Assembly (NCBI GenBank): GCA_018907035.1
Contig: JACCIC010000166.1
Location: forward strand, 327,501 to 391,500
Direction of reading: 5' to 3'
Source: Sycobia sp. Sy_11
Taxonomy: Eukaryota > Arthropoda > Insecta > Hymenoptera > Epichrysomallidae
DNA: 64,000 nt
Shown piece by piece: positions 49,987 through 60,930 of the stretch. The position numbers and the translations under genes were made by a program. Position 1 is the first letter of the stretch; each line of letters opens with the position of its first letter. The notes under the pieces were generated by a model that worked only from the letters and a program-made list of their open reading frames with translations, made no database searches and was not told where the DNA came from.

Positions 49987-51895
49987 TTTACTGCATCACC
50001 GGGAGCTAACAATGTTCCATTAAATTTTTACTTATTCTTTTCTTTTTGCTCACGTGTGCTCTGCTCGTCTCGCCTTGACTAGTCCACCGTGTGTAAAGCT
50101 CATAAGTATTTTTGCCATTTCGTGCGTAAACGCGAGCGCGCGAGCGCAGTATCGGTTTATTGCACGTATAACATTAAATTAAAGATATACTCGTCGTATA
50201 TTCCTCAATAAATCAGCGTTCCAGAGACCATTACGATTTTTTTCTCAATTTACAAAAATGGGATTAAAAAAAGTTTGACTTAAAAGCTCATTCTGTACAT
50301 AAGAAAAGCTTTTTTAGAAGGTTTTTTAAAACATTCTTTTTGAAATGGTCTGAATTATTTTTCGTCCTTTATTTTAACGAATGTAACATTCCTCATTTGA
50401 GTTTTTGATTCGCCGAGCAATCGATTATATCGTATAAATTTGTTCATGAAATAAAAACTTGCCTTTTCTCACTAAACTCGAGCACGCTCCTAAGTTAGAT
50501 ATAGTGAGAAAAAGTGATTTAAAATACTTAATCAATCAATTGATTATGGTCACAATTTTGACAAAATTTAACAATTGTGTAAAGTATAGATTCCGAACTA
50601 CACTATAACAGCAGCAGCAACTTTGTATACAAAGATAATCTATATCGCGTTAAGTCACCGATCTCGAAGCACCCGACGATATAATAATTGATTGCTATCG
50701 AAATTACCGAGAGCCCCGATGACGGATTCGAGAGATTCTTTTAATATCTGAGATACTGATTACCATATAGTTAAGATATAATAATTTGTGGATCACTGTT
50801 TCTAGAATAGTTCAGCTGAACATAGCTGAAATTAATCTATCCCAATCTACGATGAAGATCACTGAAATTTGGTAAGTTGTTTTATCATTTATCAGAAAGT
50901 CTGTTTTAGAAAGTGTTAAAAAATTGCAATAAAGGGTTTGTTAAGAATTATTTTTGCACCAGTTTTGGCACGAATGGGGGAGGAGGAGGCTATAGCATCG
51001 GTGAACCAACTAAAAAGAAACGTCGTGCACATATTATAGTTCCTGTTATTTTAACGTATAAAAACTTTAGAAGAGTGATCCACAAATTATATATATATAT
51101 ATATATATGGATACGGTGCCGAGTAGTGGGCATAGCTTCGTAATGGCTTCGATATTCGTTTAGACCCACTTATTGAAAAAAAAGAAAAAAAAGGAACAAA
51201 ATAAATGGAGTTTTATTACGCAACGAGTTGCCAGGTTGCCGCCGCTCCAATCCATTTCTATATGAATGTGACGATAAGGTTGGGCCAATTGCTAAAGCCC
51301 GCGGGAGGGGAGCCCGAATCCGTCGACGAGCCTACTTATACGCGATGCGTGTATATACGTATGTATGCATACAAAGACCCACACGCACGTGTGCGCGTGC
51401 GTGTGCGTATGCGTATGTATATATACGCGTGCAATCGCGCCCGTCGCCCCTTATCACGTCCGGCCCGGTCGCGCTCCGCCGCGCCGTCCGGCCGATCATC
51501 ATCAGTTACTGTGATTGGCGCGCCTGGTGTACTTGCGCTTTGTTCTCTCCTCCGGCGGCTGGTGATGGTGCGCCGGGTGGCTGTTTTGGCTGTTTTGGCT
51601 GTTTTGGTTGATGATGGGTGGCTTACCTGAGCGGCCGCAGTCGCTGCACGAGACGAGCTCCTCGGAGCCGCCGGTCTTCTTGTTCTCGCGCGCGTCCCCC
51701 AGGCAGAAGTCGCAGTAGGGCGACGGCTGGGCCGCCTTCGGCTTCTTCCCGTCCATGCCGCCGGCGTGGTGCTGGTTGCCCTGGTGCAGCTGCTGCTGGG
51801 CCTGGCCGGGCTCCTGCTTCGGCGAGCCGTTGTTCTGCGTGCCGGCCGGCGAGAGGGCGCGCTGCTGCTGCGGGAGCGGGAGCTGCTGCTGCGGG

Positions 51896-51927
<32 letters not shown>

Positions 51928-54900
51928 ACCCGGGTGCTGCTCGTCCTTGCCGGTAGCTGAGACAGTAGGTGAGGCTGGAGGGGCGCAGCTCGACTCGGCA
52001 GCCGTTCCCAGCTGCTGAGGCGACGGCGGCGCGGCAGCGGGGCCGTTGCTGCTCGGACCACCGGGCGGGTAGGCCTGGGGCCCGCTGCCGCCGCCGCCGC
52101 CGCCCGAGCCGGGTATGAAGGAGGAGGCCGAGGCAGCCGCCGCCGAGGGGCTCGAGGTGCTCGAGGAGGCAGTGCTCTGACGACCCCGGCGCGTACCACC
52201 TGATACACACACAAACCGACCACATACCCACAAGTTGCGCTTTTATACACCGAGGGCTAACGGAGCACAGCCGGCTTCGGGTTTTCTCTTTTTTCCCACT
52301 CTCTCCTCTCTTTTACTCTCCTTCTCTCTCTCTCTCTCCCCCCCCTTCTCTCTCTTTCTCTCTTTCTCTCTTTCCTTTTTATTTTTCCAACATCTCCTCG
52401 TTTTTTGCTCGAGTCGAGCGGGAAGATACAGCCGTAGCTCGCGGCGGCGTATCGATACACGTGACTTGCTAAGATATATCTGCGTATAATATGTATGTAG
52501 TATAGTAGTTTAGTGCGTAGTAGCAGAGAGGCTGTTTTTGCATGCACATACCCCGTCGACTCGTTGTGTCCTTTCACTCTCGCACTTTTCATTTCATTTC
52601 ATTTCATTTGACTTAATTTAATTTAATTTTTTTTTCTTTTTACGCGATTCGTTACGTTGATGCTTTTTAGCATACAATTTCGTATTCGAAAGCAATAAAG
52701 AAAGTATCTTTTTCCAAATAGAGATGATTTTCAATAAAACTTTACGTAATGAAACTAATTTTTTTTTTATACAACGATTACAGTAATTAGATCATATTCA
52801 AAAAGTTAAATTCAACAATTAAAAATGTTCTTTGAAATATTCGTTAGCTTTCGTAATTTAGTAGAATCGTTATTACATGAATAAACGTTAAACAATATTT
52901 GGTCAAATTCTTTATTGAAATGGAAATTTAAATTTGAAGACTACTTTAATTACAGCAGAATATCTTGCCTTTGCTCAAGCCTGCGATTCAGTTCTACACA
53001 AGAAAACACATGATATTACAAATGTTGATGCAATTACCATATTTATTAGTTATATAATTGTCTTAGTTTAAATATAGAATTTATTCAGCTCTATGCAGAA
53101 ATTCTATTTTCTCAAATGTGAATCGTACAATGGAAAATGATTAAGACCAGACTTTTACAATTAAGTAGATGTAGATTACAACAACGAAATTGATACATAA
53201 TATGTAAAACAATGTCATTGATTATTGATTATTAAATAAAATAAATTATACATATTTTAAATACAAGATAATTATTACACGAAATAATAAGGTTCGGCGA
53301 TACTAAGATTAATAAGATTATACAATAATAAATAATTGTACAAATTATAGTTTTATTAAATATAATGTTTTTTTTTTTAAAAACATTTTTTATCGCGCGA
53401 AGAATGGTTGAAAATCAGTTGTTTCAATGTAATAAAATTATGAAGGTAACAAAAGATGGACAATGGAACTTTTACGTATACTCAATGATATTAAAAAATC
53501 ATTGGAATATTTGGATTTCTTTCTAGGTCTCTACATGACTAACAAATTATGTACTTCGGTGCAGATTAATTATACCATGCCGGTATTAAAAATGTGAACA
53601 TATTGCGACAATAATATACAGTGCTGCTAAAAAATATGGTAATTATACATACGATTACTTTAATATTATCTTTGAATCCTCTAAGCTCAATGTAAAATAG
53701 TTTATGTACAAATATAAACATAATTGAATTAAAAATTATTGTATCTACATTGCTACAAGTTTGTTACTACAATATCAAATCAAATTTGAATTATTTCAAA
53801 GTGCATTTTTGAAATTACATTATTGATATTATTTTTGTTTATACACATCTTTTAAAATCCAATTCACAATTGTAATTTAATATTTTGAAAATTTATTTAA
53901 AGGCTTTTTAATCACAAATTAGTTAAAAGTGCTTTTTTAATTATGTGAAAACTAAATCGCTGGCATACACGAGAAAGATACAGGAAAAAGAGAAAACAAA
54001 CCTCTGTCTCGTTCTTACTAATAAAACAACATCGTGCAATTCTAATAATACATTCCATCACCAGTAATAATTAAAGTAGTATATGATACGGTTTATTTTA
54101 GTTCAAGACAAAATCGTAAATCAATAGAAAAAAATACACGCACACACGCACATACACACAACAAACGTACCACGGCATACAAACATGGATGCAAAACAAT
54201 TTCTATACATTCCTACACATTGTTAATAAAAAACTACTGCAACTTTGTTTCCAGTTATCTGCATTGCATTAGCAGAATCGTGTTCAAAGTACGTTAAATA
54301 AAGTTGTAAAAATGGTAAAACTGAAAACAATCGTAAAATATCTTTCAATAAAGTAGCAAAAAATAGAGAAAAAAAGAAGAGTACGACATGCAATTGAGAA
54401 ATGCATGGAAATGACTATCAAACAATACACACACGCACACGCATATGCACACACATACGTCACTCTCACATACTAAACACACGCAGCGTCAAGAATAATT
54501 AATATAAAAGTTATACATAGATTGATAAAAAGAATAATAAAAGGATCGATTGGATGAGATGAGTTTGTGATTTTTTTCTGATCAAAAATGTATGTAATGT
54601 GTAATATGCGATGTGAAAGGTGCATCATGCTATTGCAAACTGTGTTAGAACTGTGCTGGCTACTTATTAATTTTTTAAGCAAACAATTTTCATCGAATTT
54701 TCAAATTTGCAGGAAATTAATAAGATTTTTTTACAAAAAAATATGAATTGAATGTTAAGTCAAAAAATAAGAAATTTGACCATACATTTTAAGGATTTTT
54801 CACATTATAATAAAGTTTAAATATTCCGTTAATGCTTAAATTTTTTAATCACAGAATAAGGCACATTGTCAAGACGATTTAAAATTTATAAAACCTTCTT

Positions 54901-57900
54901 AACATAATTCTCTTACGTGCTGTTTAATTTCTGATGAAAATTAATGATTCCACAAGATATTTAACTTGTACTTCTAATTCACCAGCACAATACTAATGAT
55001 CAGCAATTCAAAACGTATGGATATGTGAAAATAATTGGAAAAAATTCTGAGGTAATATAAACAGGGCTTAGAATTGCTAGTTTATGTTATAAACAAGAAA
55101 GACTAAAATTTCAATTTATAATAAACTCTTATTGCGGGTAACAATACATATAATTCTTATACATTTTCAAGCCCTGAATATAAAAACACAAGTGATGCTT
55201 AAATATTCAGTAATAACAAAAAATAGAAAACAATACGTATAATAATGAATAACTCGCTAATACGATGAGAAAAATTGTAATAATAATAGTAATAATAATA
55301 ATAGTAATAATAATAGTACTCATAATAATAATATCATAATATTCTTTAAAACATTATAAAATATGTAACACTGTCTGCAATACACATGTTTGTTCTCTTA
55401 CAGGCTTATTTATTTGAATCATTTTTATAAATATCTATATATATGTGTGTATAACTATATAAATCTTTGCAAGAAAATGAAAAAAAATAGGTTGATCTAA
55501 ATAGAGCGCATGAGCAGGAATCAATATTTAAAAAAATAACAAATGTGTAAACAACAGTGAAAATCAATGATCAAAATAATAAAAAAAAGATCCAATGAAA
55601 AAGGCGATGTAAATATGTGTCCGAAGACAAGAAGAAGAAAAACAGTAATAACAGTATAATAATAATAATCATAATATTAATAGTAATAATATTAATAGTA
55701 GTAGTAGTAGTAATAGTAGTAGTAGTAGTAGTAGTAGTAGTAATAGTAGTAGTAATAGTAGTAATAATAATATTAATAAGAAGAATAAAAAAAGAATAAA
55801 AATAAAAACGGAGAATAAATGAATGGAGCGCTCTGCTCAAAGAAAGGAGAAAATTGAGCTTATTTCTTTTTGTGGCTCCAACCTGGCTGGTCCGAAGCAA
55901 CTGCGTCTGCTACGCTCCGAGATTCAACATCGGCGGGACTGGGACTTAGTTCCTTAGCAGGATCGCCGGAGGAAGTAGAGTGGGAATGACCGTAATGGTA
56001 GACCAGACCGGGTCTGGTTTTATACCGTGCGCTGCATACTGCAAAAGTGCAAAGTACTTGTTTTCCCGCAAACCACCTAATGCAATGGCTAATTTGTTTT
56101 CGTTTTTGTTTGTTTCTTTTTTAAAACATTTTCAAAAGGATATTTGTTCTTTATTTAAAAAAAAGGAGAGAAAAGTAAAGTTGGAAAAAATGAGGTCAGT
56201 ATACACAAAAGTACTGGGAGCATAGAATAAGGATCGAATAAGGATTATTTGGGAATATCATAGGATTGTATTATCCTGACTTTGACAGAATTCCGATTTT
56301 GTCTTTTATTATTTTTATGAATTTGACAAGTTTGTATTGGTATTATAGATTGAATTTTAAATATGATAATTAATATTGACTATTATCGATTGCGCTTTTA
56401 TTTTGCCCATACTGTGAAAGAGCGATGGTTCCATTTAAGTTTTTCATCATCAATTCACAAGTATAATATAAAATATTAATTTAATAACCATTAAAGATGG
56501 TCCTTGCATATCCAATAGTGAAGAAGAATAAACATAAAAACTAAAAAAAAAGCTTAGAGATAACAATAGATATATAAATGTATATGTAGGAAAATAAACA
56601 AATTCTTTAAAATATGCCAAAATGGAAGGGACGACAAAGTCAGAACTACGAAATTTATTTGTAAAAAGAGAGGTTACGGAATTTTTAGGAGAGCACTTGC
56701 ACACCTTCCGCACTACAGGACACATCCCTAGCCACCTATCGATTTATACGTGTTGAACAAGCAGTGAAAGGGTTTCCAGCCCAAGAAGCAAAACTAATAC
56801 GATGCAAGGCTTAAATAAATGCTCGAATACACCTACGGTAAAATCAGCTCGCTACATAGGTGAGCCAAGTAATAACATTCTTGCTTTTCGCATATAGTAT
56901 ATATGGTTATTTGCGTAATTTAACAATCATCAAAGGTATCAGACAGTTAACATCAGCAAGCGTTTCCAAGACTTTCAATTACTTTTGCATTCTTTTTCAT
57001 TGGAGTCAAAATCTTCGTTGCTTAAGTTACAGTAATAACAATTTTATTTTTATTAAATTTTACAATTGTTTTGGAATTTTCTTTTAAATACATCTAATTA
57101 TAAAAATGTGCATCTGATGAAATTTGTATTATTTGCTTAAGATAAGCTTAGAAAAAAATCAGATTTAAATAATGAACTATATGGAAAAATAACTCGCTAT
57201 AAGTTAGTTACAAAACAATATATTATAATGAATACATGAATCCAAAATTCACGTTAAAGAAACAAAATAGTGACAGAAGTCAAAAGCTTGGATTTGTAAT
57301 CTACCAAATACCTTTGAATTTAGTTACTAATTCTAAACAAGAGCGTTATGAAGAAGTAAACGTACTGGCAGGCACATTCGAGTTAATCTAAAAATCTTTT
57401 TATCAATTTTTTAACAAGCTATTTCTAAGTTTTACTCTTATTACTTCTAATTTTTGCATAAAAAGAAATTTTACAATTTCTTGGAAAATTTTTTACTTAA
57501 GGATTGGATATCTACAGTCTAAGTTTTAGGATTTATTTTAAGATTTTACTAGATTAAACTACTATTTTATACTATAAAATATCCAATTATTTGTCAAACT
57601 ATTGATATTAAATAGTGAACTATGTATATAATTTTTGAAACTAATGTAAGTGATTTTAAATTATGTATAATAAAATTTTAACCATGAAAACAATTAATAT
57701 ATTTATATAATATAATTTTTTTAGACATATCAAATAAATATATAAACAAAGTAGCGTTATATTATTAATTCATAATTATCGCTGTTTCCCATTACAAAAC
57801 TACTTTATACAATTTACTATAAATATTCATGATTTTTTCGAGCGTTTTCACTTTTCATTGAATACTAAGTATTCTCTCTTACTCATCTTAGTTTGAAAAA

Positions 57901-59558
57901 CTAATTTTCTAAACAATTTTCAATTTATAATCTATAAATTAACTTTAACTAATAGAATCCTTTGACGCAGTGCGTTTGTGGCTCGGTTGATTTCAGTATA
58001 ACGAGCGGTGTAGTAATAATTACTGTAGTAAAACAAATAAGAGGAAGAGTTGTCATTTGTAGTTGTATCTATGGTTAAACTTACGGTCACAAACGAACGG
58101 CTTATCAGTATCACTGGCATCATAGTTAGCTTTTTTTCGCCCACGACCTCCACCCTGAGTGTATTGAAGCGAAGAATCATAAATATTTTTTTAGACAGGT
58201 TATGTTTTTTGTAATATTGTTTTTATTTTTACTTTTTGAATTCTTACTTTTGTTCTTTTCCCTGTTGGACTGTCTGTTGCTGGTGGATGACTTCTCGTAG
58301 GATGATGACCACCTCCCCTAGGTTTCCTTCGTTTCCTTTTACTACTATAACTTTCTTCATAATCAAAATCACTATCTGGATCAGCTTCTTCATATGGATC
58401 CATATCTAGCATATCTTGTTCATCATAGAACCAAGCATCTTTACTATGTTCATCTTTAAAGAAAAAAATTTTATATATCAGTTGATCGCAATAAACAATT
58501 ATTTTTATTTTTTCGCATTTTCAAATTAATAAACATTTGGTAATAATCTGCTTAAAGTGTATATAATCGTATTTTTTAGCTACGTGTAATAAAAAAGTAT
58601 TGAAATCTAAATAAAAATCGTTGTTTGTTAACAAAAATCTTCCTAGGGATGTTATTACTATAATTAATAGATGTAGGTCTAACCACTATAATTTAGGCAC
58701 ATCCTTATATAGAGTAAAGGTGAAAGAAAATAAGAATTGCGACTAAGATATTGACCACCTTATATAGTTTAGTCCTATGTTGACCTGCCCAAAAGCTGTA
58801 CTAATAAATGAATTGTACAAACATAATTTATATTTTCCGCTTAGCATCGCTGTACTGTTACAAAAACCTCATATAAAAGATGTATTAAAATAGTTAACTT
58901 CCTCCAAAATTGTACAATACAAGAAATGCTGATTTAGTAAATAATAATAAATATTAACTTATGTATAATCAGCTAATGTATATGTGTATGTATGTAATAT
59001 TCAATATTGTAGTATAATGAAAAATTCTTACAAAGTGAATTGAGGCTCTCAACAAAAAAAAAGTATTAAAAGCTAGTTATCAATAAAGGTAATATATCTA
59101 AAATCGTATTACATAATTCTTAGAAATATTATGTTTAAATAATACCTTTTAACAATAAAGAATCTTTACTGTCATCATTGGCTCCAGGCACTGTACTTTC
59201 TGCACATTCAATTCCATCTTCAATGTCACCTTTTATCACTCTCTTGGGGTGGAAGTAATTCATTAAATACTGTCTCCGTTTCTTCCGCCATCTTTTGCTG
59301 GGATATGTGTATATTTGACCGTGTTGTAAACCTGGAAGACGTTCTCTTGCGGACATAAACAAGGCTGAGTGGTTCTGTGCAACTCCTGAAAAATGAGATT
59401 AAAATAAATAATCTAAATAAAATTATTTTATTACTAATGCATTGTATTATATTTTTTTCATTTTTAAGCACTTATTAATACTTAAAGTCATATGATAATT
59501 GGGTCAATAGTGTGTTTGATCATTAAAAAATCTTGCTTATATTTAATAACAATAAATA

Positions 59559-59602
<44 letters not shown>

Positions 59603-60041
59603 ATGTTAATTTATTTAATTTTGATGATGAACATAATTATAAGTTATTATATAATTGCTAAAATTGATACAAATATATCTAAAGTTTATTTGTATGATTT
59701 AATATTTATAAGCAGTAAATACTTTAACGATTAAAAAAATTTTTATTATGTTTTTTCTAAAATATATATTATATAAACATTATTCTTTAATGAGAATACA
59801 TAGTTCTAAAATTAACATTATAGAAAATTAAATTATATTTGAACCCTATTGAATTTTTTTAATAATCGTTGTGTGCTTTTAAAACACTACCTATAAACGC
59901 TTCTTAATTTTTTTCGCTAAATTGCATTTGTGCTTGCTAAATAAATTTTTAATTGTTCTGTCATCTCTTTAACATGCATAAATACAATTATTTTCAAAAT
60001 ACAAAGCTTATTATGGTAAGATTTCTTGTGTGTGTGTGTGT

Positions 60042-60087
<46 letters not shown>

Positions 60088-60560
60088 TTTTGAGCATACG
60101 CTGCAAATAGTTGACTTATGCGATGTCATTTCCCCTGTACGCGATATAAAGAGAAGTCATGCAGCTCCATTTTGCTCCCAAAGCAGAAAGTCAAATTCGA
60201 TCGCTATGTATCTCATTTTTTGAATGGAGACAATAGAAATATTGACTTTTAAGCTGTGATATTAAAAACAGAATTCATTACCCGTCTGAGAGTCTAGAAA
60301 AGGCATCCGTAACCTGCGTTCCCTGCATAGTCGGCTGTTGTAGGTAGATGAGTTTTCAATGGCTTCCCTGTAAGCTGAATCGTTGAAAAAGCTGTGAACA
60401 GAATAAATATCCTTATTCAGCTGCTTTTTAATACTTTACAAAACCTCGAAGATTCTAAGGCCGAAAGTAGAGCTACTTACTTTTCGATTTTGTTTAAATT
60501 TGCTTCGTTAACAACTTGAATAATTGAGTTAACGTTTGTAGGCGCGGACACCGCCGTCAT
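44045..60560 (-). CDS. d4: d4/DPF-family BAF-complex subunit, nine exons (559 aa)
   Basis: Nuclear chromatin reader orthologous to vertebrate DPF1/2/3 (ubi-d4/requiem), a subunit of BAF-type SWI/SNF remodellers whose double PHD finger binds acylated histone H3. Exons 5' to 3': 60560-60481, 60391-60282, 59385-59146, 58453-58248, 58154-58085, 56038-55883, 52199-51627, 45265-45153 and 44176-44045 (1680 nt, all phases consistent). Domains: Requiem N-terminal domain about 1-105 ([24 protein letters not shown]), acidic then basic linker 144-230, C2H2 finger 234-255, a low-complexity Gly/Ser/Pro/Gln region about 288-447, PHD1 about 449-504 and PHD2 507-551. Human DPF2 is 391 aa and the difference is mostly the low-complexity insert. 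The junction between exons 6 and 7 is the least certain because its donor is weak. Confidence 0.93.
44177..45152 (-). other. d4 intron 8
   Basis: About 1 kb, phase 0, GTAAGT donor. AT-rich with nothing else recognised. Confidence 0.85.
45153..45265 (-). CDS. d4: d4 exon 8: PHD1 end and PHD2 start
   Basis: Acceptor TTGTTGTAG, donor GAT|GTAAGT. Encodes HPTCLQF and [21 protein letters not shown], nearly identical to vertebrate DPF proteins and diagnostic of the double PHD finger. Confidence 0.95.
45409..45446. repeat. (TA)n microsatellite
   Basis: TA units with one G interruption at about 45420. Confidence 0.9.
46211..46252. repeat. (TAA)n imperfect microsatellite
   Basis: TAA/ATA units with TTA interruptions. 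No insertion is present in this tract. Confidence 0.85.
46863..46922. repeat. (TA)n microsatellite
   Basis: 30 uninterrupted TA units followed by a short GA run. Confidence 0.95.
48513..48565. repeat. (TA)n microsatellite
   Basis: About 26 uninterrupted TA units. Confidence 0.95.
48996..49072. repeat. Compound (TATC)n-(TA)n microsatellite
   Basis: About 6 TATC units followed directly by about 24 TA units. Confidence 0.95.
49933..49982. repeat. (TA)n microsatellite
   Basis: 25 uninterrupted TA units. Confidence 0.95.
51627..52199 (-). CDS. d4: d4 exon 7: low-complexity insert and PHD1 start
   Basis: Acceptor GTATCAG, donor TCAG|GTAAGC, phase 1 at both ends. The first 160 codons are Ser-, Gly-, Pro- and Gln-rich with a run of ten Gln (CAG/CTG tract at about 51897-51928) and scattered QQQ. 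The last 31 are the strongly conserved PHD1 start ([26 protein letters not shown]). Vertebrate DPF2 has a much shorter linker at this point. Very GC-rich and open in several frames, but only this one is conserved. Confidence 0.9.
51897..51928. repeat. (CTG)n tract encoding polyglutamine
   Basis: Ten consecutive Gln codons on the minus strand within d4 exon 7. Likely length-variable between individuals. Confidence 0.9.
52200..55882 (-). other. d4 intron 6 (3.7 kb)
   Basis: AT-rich. Pyrimidine-rich block at 52280-52390 and a (CATTT)n run at about 52587-52608 lie near the exon 7 side. Imperfect TAA/TAG trinucleotide tracts lie at 55278-55345 and 55655-55790 next to exon 6. No coding exon recognised. 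Confidence 0.7.
55655..55790. repeat. Imperfect (TAA/TAG)n trinucleotide tract
   Basis: Mixed AAT, TAG and GTA units over about 135 bases, just downstream of d4 exon 6 on the minus strand. Reading through it yields an artefactual Thr/Ile repeat protein. Confidence 0.9.
55883..56038 (-). CDS. d4: d4 exon 6: C2H2 zinc finger
   Basis: Acceptor CTTTTGCAG, phase 1. Completes the finger [22 protein letters not shown] apart from its first two residues, which lie in exon 5. The finger is C-X2-C-X12-H-X4-H and matches the DPF finger. A Ser/Pro/Asp linker follows. The donor CCAG|GTTGGA is phase-compatible with exon 7 but weak. Without splicing there, the frame adds only GWSHKKK and stops at 55860-55862, giving a protein of 294 aa with no PHD fingers. 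Confidence 0.85.
56039..58084 (-). other. d4 intron 5
   Basis: 2 kb, AT-rich, phase 1, GTAAGT donor. No further feature recognised. Confidence 0.85.
58085..58154 (-). CDS. d4: d4 exon 5: basic linker and first zinc-finger cysteine
   Basis: Acceptor TACACTCAG, donor GACC|GTAAGT, phase 1. Encodes a Gly/Arg/Lys run and DTDKPFVCD, the start of the C2H2 finger that exon 6 completes. Confidence 0.88.
58248..58453 (-). CDS. d4: d4 exon 4: acidic and basic linker
   Basis: Acceptor TCTTTAAAG, donor AAA|GTAAGA. Encodes an acidic stretch ([16 protein letters not shown]) followed by [13 protein letters not shown], which parallels the Asp/Glu-rich and Lys/Arg-rich linker of DPF proteins and probably holds a nuclear localisation signal. 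AT-leaning codons. The intron to exon 5 is only 93 bases (58155-58247). Confidence 0.88.
58454..59145 (-). other. d4 intron 3
   Basis: 0.7 kb, AT-rich, phase 1, GTATTA donor. Nothing else seen. Confidence 0.85.
59146..59385 (-). CDS. d4: d4 exon 3: second half of the Requiem N-terminal domain
   Basis: Acceptor ATTTTTCAG, donor AAAAG|GTATTA. Encodes [10 protein letters not shown] and [20 protein letters not shown], matching the vertebrate DPF signature, then an acidic Ser/Asp-rich linker. An internal AAAG|GTGACA could act as an alternative donor. Confidence 0.93.
59561..59597. repeat. (TA)n microsatellite
   Basis: About 18 TA units in d4 intron 2. Confidence 0.95.
60028..60081. repeat. Compound (TG)n-(TA)n microsatellite
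   Basis: 7 TG units then about 19 TA units in d4 intron 2. Confidence 0.95.
60282..60391 (-). CDS. d4: d4 exon 2: first half of the Requiem N-terminal domain
   Basis: Acceptor CTGTTCACAG, donor ACGG|GTAATG. Encodes [20 protein letters not shown] and RMPFLDSQT, aligned with the vertebrate DPF N-terminus. Intron 1 between it and exon 1 is 89 bases. Confidence 0.93.
60481..60560 (-). CDS. d4: d4 exon 1: start codon
   Basis: ATG at 60560 in the context CCAAAATGAC, encoding [20 protein letters not shown] and onward to NKIEK, with donor AAAA|GTAAGT (phase 2). It matches the length of the short N-terminal helix of DPF proteins. An upstream ATG pair in the leader is out of frame. Confidence 0.9.
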
Positions 60561-60930
60561 TTTGGGCCGCCGACTAGCATTGAACTCCTGAATCCGATGT
60601 GTGTGTTTGGGTTTAGGCTGTTTGGCACCGTGGTATGGCGAGCACCGCGTGAGTCAATTGATCAACATCGCGGTGCTCTGCTCCAAAATCCATAAAGTAT
60701 CCCCGGCTCCGGCCAATCCAGTCAGCCGTAGCTACTATACCGCCCCTGCCAAGATCACATTTGCCAAGTTGCCGCACTACTTGCCACAGTTGCCGTTGCC
60801 ACTGGTGCTACCTGGTGCCACCAGGTGCCACTGTGCGAAGCATGTGCTTTGCGCATTTCTTTGCGGATGTTAAATGACGCGCTAGGTATATAATACAGAA
60901 CTACGTGAGTCAGTTGAAAGTAGCAATCGT
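60561..60930. promoter_or_regulatory. GC-richer promoter region of d4
   Basis: Directly upstream of the d4 start codon composition rises for about 300 bases, as expected of a promoter. It contains a perfect 17-base palindrome (60810-60826) with CAGGTG/CACCTG-like E-box halves. A plus-strand TATATAA (60887-60893) lies 25 bases before a TCAGTT initiator-like site (A at 60912), hinting at divergent transcription. An open frame at 60601-60873 has no conserved features. Confidence 0.4.

Larger units (their letters stand above)
45266..51626 (-). other. d4 intron 7 (6.4 kb)
   Basis: AT-rich, phase 1, GTAAGC donor. Contains (TA)n arrays at 45409-45446, 46863-46922, 48513-48565, 49024-49072 and 49933-49982, a TATC array at about 48996-49020, an interrupted TAA run at 46211-46252 and a CT-rich run at about 46706-46750. 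No coding exon recognised. Confidence 0.8.
59386..60281 (-). other. d4 intron 2
   Basis: 0.9 kb, AT-rich, phase 1, GTAATG donor. Contains (TA)n arrays at 59561-59597 and 60044-60081, the latter next to a (TG)n run. Confidence 0.85.

Noticed and set aside
51336..52250. 304-codon and other frames overlapping d4 exon 7
   Set aside because: The frame containing YCDFCLGD and the splice phases of the neighbouring exons identify the real one. The others are shadows of GC-rich low-complexity sequence.
55571..55900. 109-codon frame with long Thr/Ile runs
   Set aside because: It is the trinucleotide tract downstream of d4 exon 6 read in one frame.
60601..60873. 90-codon plus-strand frame in the d4 promoter
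   Set aside because: No conserved domain. The composition fits a GC-richer promoter segment with tandem GTGCCAC words.
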